From Paludibacter sp. (GTDB taxonomy: Bacteria > Bacteroidota > Bacteroidia > Bacteroidales > Paludibacteraceae): DNA of 61,120 nt. The notes beneath the pieces were generated by a model. The model did not search any database. It was given only the letters and a program-made list of their open reading frames with translations, and was not told where the DNA came from. A program made the position numbers and the translations under genes. The stretch spans positions 1 through 61,120 of the forward strand of contig JANJVQ010000027.1 of NCBI GenBank assembly GCA_024710005.1, written 5' to 3'. Of the stretch, positions 56,185 to 61,120 are shown piece after piece (within the stretch, counting starts at the first letter, position 1; each line of letters opens with the position of its first letter).

Positions 56185-59100
56185 ATGTATATGAAAACAA
56201 GAAATATTCTTACAATAACTTTTGTTTTTGTGCTTTTACTATCACTAAATAGCATATTTTCTGCCCATTATAACATTTCATTCTCGGCTTCAGGTTCTAA
56301 TACAGTTTATGATAGTATTGAAGTTCAAAATATCTCAAAAGGTATTACTGCTGTGGTTCCATTTGGCAATGATCTTCAATTAAACACATTGACAACTTCG
56401 CTAATGGATTACGACACAAAATCAATTTTAATTTATCCTAATCCTGTAATCACTGAATCAGATCTTTCATTTTATTCATCATCCGGAAGTTTAGCGCATA
56501 TGCTTCTTTTAGGGATAGATGGCACTGTTTTATACAGTCAAAAACATCAGCTTGAAATTGGATTAAACACATTTAAAATTACCTTACCAAAGGGGGTTTT
56601 TATCATTCAAATTATAGAAAAGGGAATTACACACAACGCAAAAATTATTAGCAAATCTTCCGGAATGGCACTAATAAAACTTACCGGGAGTAACCAGAAT
56701 ATAACGAAAACAAGGCAAAAAGTAAAAAACGACCTTGTCACTCTATCTTATTCCATTGGAGATAAATTATTATTCAAAGCATATTCAGGAAATTACACCT
56801 CTATTTTTACAGATACAATTAGTGTGAGCAGAGCAGTTAATTTCAAACTTATTGAATGTAAAGATGGAGATGGGAATTACTATCCGGTTGTAACAATAGG
56901 ATCGCAAATTTGGATGGCTCAGAATCTGAAAACCTCTAAATACAGAAATGAAGAGCCTGTTGGCACAAGTTCAACACTTAACAAAGATCTTTTAAATGAG
57001 GTTGAACCTAAGTATGAATGGTTGTACAACGGAAATGAGGAATATGAGCATGATTACGGTCGTTTGTACACCTGGCATACAATTACAGACGCCCGAAACA
57101 TTGCACCAGATGGATGGCATATTCCATCGGATGCTGAATGGACTCAATTATCCAACTTCTTAGGTAGCGAAGTAGCCGGTGACAAACTCAGATCGAAAAG
57201 TCTTGTATATTGGAACGAACCGAACAATACAGCCACGAATGAAACAGGGTTTTCGGCAAAAGCAGGAGGAACCCGACTACCAAACGGTATTTTCAGCAGT
57301 ATGAATGATTATGGTTATTGGTGGACAAATTCTGAAGGTGCTTTTGAATCCTCAGCAACAAGTTGGCTAATGACACATGATTGGAGTAATGTTGCCAGAA
57401 ACAATAATATTAATAAAAAATATGGTTTATCGGTACGCTGCGTATTGAATGATACCGCAGCAGCATCTCTTCCAATTATTTCAACTGCTGCAATTACAGG
57501 AATAACTACTTCTTCTGCAATAAGCGGGGGAAACATTACTGAAACTGGAGGAGCTGCCATAATAGCACGAGGTGTTTGCTGGAGTTCATCTCCAAATCCG
57601 ACAATTGCCGATTCCAAAACAAATGAAGGCACAACAGCCGGAGTATTTGAAAGCACCATTACAGGTCTTACTTACGGAAGTACATATTATGTGAAAGCCT
57701 ATGTTACAGTTGCAGCAGGAACTGCCTATGGAAATGAGCTAACATTCAATACAAATTCAATTGAAGTTTCAACTAATAATATTGGATCTATCAACTCATA
57801 CAGTGCTTCGGCAGGAGGAAGTATCACACAATATGGTGGATCAGAAATAACATCAAGAGGTGTTTGCTGGAGTACCTCCCAAAATCCAACCATAAATGAT
57901 GACAAAACGATTGATGGAACTGGTGCAGGTGATTTTGCCAGTACAATTACGGGAATTTCTGTCAACAACACTTATTATGTACGTGCTTATGCAATCAATG
58001 AATCAGGAACAACATATGGTAATCAGGTTACTTTTAACACAAATCTTCCTGCATTAACAACCACTGAAGCCACAGAAATATCAGTATCGGGTGCTATAAG
58101 TGGAGGAAATATAAGCAATGCTGGTGGAACTGAGATTATAAGCAGAGGAGTTTGTTGGAGTACGAATGAAAATCCAACGATAGAAAACAATCATAGCTCA
58201 TCAGGTACAGGCGCGGGAGAATATACTGTATCCATCACAGGATTAAGTATAGGAAACACCTACTATGTACGTGCTTATGCAACTAACAGTATTGGTGTTG
58301 CTTATGGGAATCAGGTTACTTTTTCAAATGACATTCCGACCTTAACAACAACAAGCATCAGTGATATTACAGAAACCTCAGCTTCAAGCGGCGGTGAAAT
58401 TACAAACAGCGGAGGAACCGCCGTAATAAGCAGAGGTATATGCTGGAGTACTTCACCAAGTCCTACTATTGGAGATAATAAAACTACAAATGGAAGTGGT
58501 ACGGGAACATTCAGTACTTCTATGACCGGCTTAACAAAAAGTGAAACCTATTATGTGCGGTCATATGCTACGAATAGTATTGGTACTGCTTATGGGAATC
58601 AACTCTCTTTTAAAGCTGAAATCCTTGAATTTACAACAACAGAGCTAACTTCTATTTCCGATAAAGAAGCTTATTCCGGAGTAACAATTATCACTGGTGG
58701 TGGATATAACATTTTGTCAAAAGGAGTTTGTTGGAGTTCATCCCAAAATCCAACTTTGGAAGATAGTTATACACTTGACGGAGCAGGAAGTGTATCTGTT
58801 AGCACAAAGATTAGTGGTTTAATCCCCAGTTCAACCTATTATGTTCGTGCTTATGTAACCAATACACAAGGAACATTCTATGGAAATCAGCTTAGTTTTG
58901 TAACCTTGCCTCCACAGTCTTTAATTATTGGAAATTATGAGTGGATGAAATTTAACCTGAATGTATCTGTTTTCCGTAACGGAGATACTATTCCAGAAGC
59001 AAAGACTGCTGAAGAATGGATTGCTGCGGGCAACAATCAGAGTCCTGCATGGTGTTATTATAATGACGATCCATTAAACGGTGCTGTTTATGGGAAATTA

Positions 59101-60933
59101 TATAACTGGTATGCTGTGAACGATTCCAGGGGACTCGCCCCTGATGGTTGGAATATACCTACTAATAATGATTGGTCAACACTTGTTACAGCAGTTGGCG
59201 GAAGCACCTATGCCGGTCGAAATCTAAAAGAAGCCGGCACTGCACACTGGAGTGCAAACTATGGCACAAATTCCTCGGGATTTACAGCATTACCCGGAGG
59301 ATGGAGAATTACAGACGGAACATTTGTTACATTAACTACACAGGGGAACTGGTGGAGTTCTTCGGTATACGGATCAGATTGGGCTTATTATTTTTATCTG
59401 ACTTCAACAACTGTCAAGTCTTATCAAGCATATAAGGTCAGAAATTTCGGGATGTCAGTGCGTTGTTTACGACTGATGACAACACCGACCATATCCACAC
59501 TTCCGGTTACAGATATTTATGCAACATATGCTTCCAGTGGAGGATCCATATCATCCGACGGAGGTTCGGATGTCATTGCACGTGGTGTTTGCTGGAGTAC
59601 TTACCCAAATCCGACAATTGATGATTCTAAAACCACCAATGGTGATAATGTAGGTGCTTTTACGAGTTCAATGACAGGATTAACAGAAGAAACAACTTAT
59701 TATGTACGTGCTTATGCAACTAACAGTATGGGAACCGCCTACGGTAATGAAATCATGTTTGCAACTGCTCGCCCGGTATTGACAACAACTGCGGTTACAA
59801 ATATAGTTTCTACAACAACTGCTACAGCACAAAGTGGTGGTAATATCACCGACAATGGTGGTCCGGTTATTATTGCCCGTGGTGTTTGCTGGAGCACCTC
59901 GCCGAACCCAACAATATCAGATAACAAATCCAGCGATGGAACTGGTAATGGTAGTTTTATCAGCACACTGTCCGACATGAGTATTGGCTCAACCTATTAC
60001 ATCCGTGCCTATGCAACCAATAATATCGGGACATCTTATGGAAATGAAATTTCACTTACAATCAATTTGCCGGTTATAATGTCGGTAGCTGTTACCTCTA
60101 CGGCTGCAATACGAGCAAATAGTGGAGGAAATATCTCGGATGATGGAGGTTACAGTGTTACTGCAAGAGGTGTCTGTTGGAGTACTTCTCCTCGCCCTAC
60201 CACTGAAAATAACATCACGAACGATGGTACAGGCGTTGGATCTTTCTCTTCTTTAATTACCGGCTTGTCACTAAATACCACTTACTATATCCGTGCTTAT
60301 GCTACGAATTCAACAGGAACAGCATATGGAGAAGAGTATTCTCATTTTACCGGCGAATCCGTAATAATTGGTACTCAGGAGTGGAAAATCATCAATCTCG
60401 CGGTAGATACATTCAGAAATGGAGATGCAATTTATCATGCATCAACGGTACAACAATGGGTTGATGCCGCCAATAGTGGTACTCCTGCCTGGTGCTATTA
60501 CGATGGCAGTGCTGAAAACGGAGCTGTCTATGGAAAATTGTATAACTGGTATGCTGTGAATGACCCGAGAGGATTGGCTCCTGAAGGATGGCACGTCTCG
60601 ACCAGTCTGGAATGGGATATCATGGCTCAATATCTTGGCGGGCCCTCAACAGCAGCAACAAAATTAAAGGAAACAGGAACTGCACACTGGCAAAGTCCGA
60701 ATGTATATGCAACAAATACAACTTTCTTCACGGCACTGGGCGGTGGTGGCCGTTATGAAGATGGAGGATACAACTTTATTACTCAAGTTGGATTTTGGTG
60801 GACTACGGATGAATCTCCAACAAGCCCGACCACCAGAGCAATTCTAAAAACGATGATTTCAAATGATGACGTATTGGGTACCTCCAATTATCCAAAAGGA
60901 GATGGTATGTCTGTTCGATGTGTAAAGGATTAA
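56185..60933 (+). CDS. Large secreted FISUMP / Fn3-like repeat protein
   Basis: 1,582 residues; ATG at 56191 is an equally good start. The signal peptide is at about 3-28. Residues about 83-158 form a YPNP module like a T9SS type A sorting domain (IYPNP...LSFYSSSG...LLLGIDGTVLYS...LPKGVFIIQII), here at the N-terminus. There are three FISUMP domains, at about 235-420, 912-1096 and 1392-1582 (GSQIWMAQNLKTSKYRN...GLSVRC). Eight Fn3-like repeats, each with RGVCWS or a variant, lie five before and three after the second FISUMP. It is likely a cell-surface or extracellular protein. It ends GMSVRCVKD with no sorting tail. Confidence 0.87.
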   Translation: MYMKTRNILTITFVFVLLLSLNSIFSAHYNISFSASGSNTVYDSIEVQNISKGITAVVPFGNDLQLNTLTTSLMDYDTKSILIYPNPVITESDLSFYSSSGSLAHMLLLGIDGTVLYSQKHQLEIGLNTFKITLPKGVFIIQIIEKGITHNAKIISKSSGMALIKLTGSNQNITKTRQKVKNDLVTLSYSIGDKLLFKAYSGNYTSIFTDTISVSRAVNFKLIECKDGDGNYYPVVTIGSQIWMAQNLKTSKYRNEEPVGTSSTLNKDLLNEVEPKYEWLYNGNEEYEHDYGRLYTWHTITDARNIAPDGWHIPSDAEWTQLSNFLGSEVAGDKLRSKSLVYWNEPNNTATNETGFSAKAGGTRLPNGIFSSMNDYGYWWTNSEGAFESSATSWLMTHDWSNVARNNNINKKYGLSVRCVLNDTAAASLPIISTAAITGITTSSAISGGNITETGGAAIIARGVCWSSSPNPTIADSKTNEGTTAGVFESTITGLTYGSTYYVKAYVTVAAGTAYGNELTFNTNSIEVSTNNIGSINSYSASAGGSITQYGGSEITSRGVCWSTSQNPTINDDKTIDGTGAGDFASTITGISVNNTYYVRAYAINESGTTYGNQVTFNTNLPALTTTEATEISVSGAISGGNISNAGGTEIISRGVCWSTNENPTIENNHSSSGTGAGEYTVSITGLSIGNTYYVRAYATNSIGVAYGNQVTFSNDIPTLTTTSISDITETSASSGGEITNSGGTAVISRGICWSTSPSPTIGDNKTTNGSGTGTFSTSMTGLTKSETYYVRSYATNSIGTAYGNQLSFKAEILEFTTTELTSISDKEAYSGVTIITGGGYNILSKGVCWSSSQNPTLEDSYTLDGAGSVSVSTKISGLIPSSTYYVRAYVTNTQGTFYGNQLSFVTLPPQSLIIGNYEWMKFNLNVSVFRNGDTIPEAKTAEEWIAAGNNQSPAWCYYNDDPLNGAVYGKLYNWYAVNDSRGLAPDGWNIPTNNDWSTLVTAVGGSTYAGRNLKEAGTAHWSANYGTNSSGFTALPGGWRITDGTFVTLTTQGNWWSSSVYGSDWAYYFYLTSTTVKSYQAYKVRNFGMSVRCLRLMTTPTISTLPVTDIYATYASSGGSISSDGGSDVIARGVCWSTYPNPTIDDSKTTNGDNVGAFTSSMTGLTEETTYYVRAYATNSMGTAYGNEIMFATARPVLTTTAVTNIVSTTTATAQSGGNITDNGGPVIIARGVCWSTSPNPTISDNKSSDGTGNGSFISTLSDMSIGSTYYIRAYATNNIGTSYGNEISLTINLPVIMSVAVTSTAAIRANSGGNISDDGGYSVTARGVCWSTSPRPTTENNITNDGTGVGSFSSLITGLSLNTTYYIRAYATNSTGTAYGEEYSHFTGESVIIGTQEWKIINLAVDTFRNGDAIYHASTVQQWVDAANSGTPAWCYYDGSAENGAVYGKLYNWYAVNDPRGLAPEGWHVSTSLEWDIMAQYLGGPSTAATKLKETGTAHWQSPNVYATNTTFFTALGGGGRYEDGGYNFITQVGFWWTTDESPTSPTTRAILKTMISNDDVLGTSNYPKGDGMSVRCVKD
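57480..58910 (+). repeat. Five tandem Fn3-like repeats with 288-bp period
   Basis: The RGVCW codons begin at 57568, 57856, 58144, 58432 and 58720, exactly 288 bp apart. A second group at 59581, 59878 and 60166 has steps of 297 and 288. Each unit is about 96 residues, ending in TYYVRAYATN...GTAYGNQ. Confidence 0.9.
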
Positions 60934-60979
60934 ATAAATTCTTTTCTCACTCAATACATAAAATGACTTTTAATTAGAG

Positions 60980-61018
60980 GAGGCTGTCTCAAAATAAAAA
61001 TGAGTCAGCCTCTTTTTT
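60980..61018. terminator. Hairpin with T-run, possibly the end of an insertion sequence
   Basis: GAGGCTGTCTCA (60980-60991) pairs imperfectly with TGAGTCAGCCTC (61001-61012), followed by TTTTTT. It can terminate the FISUMP transcript. AGGCTGTCTCA is also a common terminal sequence of Bacteroidota IS elements, and a transposase-like start follows. Confidence 0.65.
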
Positions 61019-61086
61019 GTGTCCGATATTTTGGTTATTTGGATAAAAGTTATTATCTTTATATCCTTGATATACAATTAAATATA

Positions 61087-61120
61087 TGCGATTTAAAGAA
61101 TATAATCAGAACAAACAAGA
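61087..61120 (+). CDS. Partial IS1182-like transposase N-terminus
   Basis: ATG at 61087 opens MRFKEYNQNKQ and runs off the window. The MRFKxYNQ start is that of many IS1182-family transposases in Bacteroidota. Only 11 codons are visible, so this rests on pattern memory plus the IS-like hairpin just upstream. Confidence 0.4.

Noticed and set aside
57315-57971. Minus-strand open frames inside the FISUMP gene
   Set aside because: They recur once per repeat as shadows of the Fn3-like units.

Overview
The window is about 61 kb of a Bacteroidota chromosome, probably Bacteroidales or Marinilabiliales. Pointers are TAnnTTTG-type -7 boxes upstream of many genes, no consistent Shine-Dalgarno signals, the small Bacteroidota ribosomal protein bL38, HU-type proteins including one fused to LysM, an LptE-type lipoprotein, and a secreted FISUMP-repeat protein with a YPNP module. 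The genus cannot be read from the sequence. Both window edges cut through probable insertion-sequence genes.

Region 1 (1-14.4 kb, all minus strand) is housekeeping. It holds two HU proteins, rimO-ftsY, the ribosomal cluster rpmB-rpmG-bL38, cinA, a DUF3109 gene, a sigma-54 activator-lptE-TPR-secG operon, a 59-residue winged-helix-like protein, tyrA, an AmpG-like permease, an orphan exosortase-family protein and tsaD. tamB diverges from tsaD at 14.5 kb and runs to 18.9 kb.

Region 2 (18.9-38.5 kb, minus strand) is one large exopolysaccharide or capsule locus in two blocks, separated by a plus-strand Nudix gene. The upstream block (38.5-33.1 kb) holds two small Wza-like export lipoproteins, a Wzc-like tyrosine autokinase with a Tyr/Gly tail, and a UDP-sugar dehydrogenase. 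The downstream block (32.4-18.9 kb) holds a large SLBB export protein, a kinase-less Wzz, Wzx, Wzy, three glycosyltransferases, a PglC-type initiating phosphoglycosyl transferase, an ATP-grasp ligase, a HAD phosphatase, a DegT aminotransferase and a WbuC-type cupin. The last enzymes look like a pathway for a modified amino sugar that primes the repeat unit. No UpxY/UpxZ regulator and no nucleotide-sugar dehydratase is present.

Region 3 (38.6-53.9 kb) is mixed. A plus-strand operon (beta-barrel, UbiA prenyltransferase, Maf) is followed by clpC (minus), a 611-bp gap with nested inverted repeats including a perfect 35-bp pair, a phosphohexomutase, a DUF4395 membrane protein, an MBL hydrolase, mpl, a dCMP deaminase, a CtpA-type protease, tRNA-Gln(CUG), and a TPR histidine kinase/LytTR regulator pair.

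Region 4 (54-61.1 kb) is accessory. An insertion sequence has a transposase broken by an in-frame TAG. It is followed by a stand-alone LytTR protein and a 1,582-residue secreted protein with three FISUMP domains and eight Fn3-like repeats, five of them at an exact 288-bp period. A further probable IS starts at the right edge. Short dispersed palindromic repeats (CATTGCGAGGAG type and CGGAAA-hexamer inverted repeats) occur in several intergenic gaps, and one has been absorbed into the 3' end of cinA.
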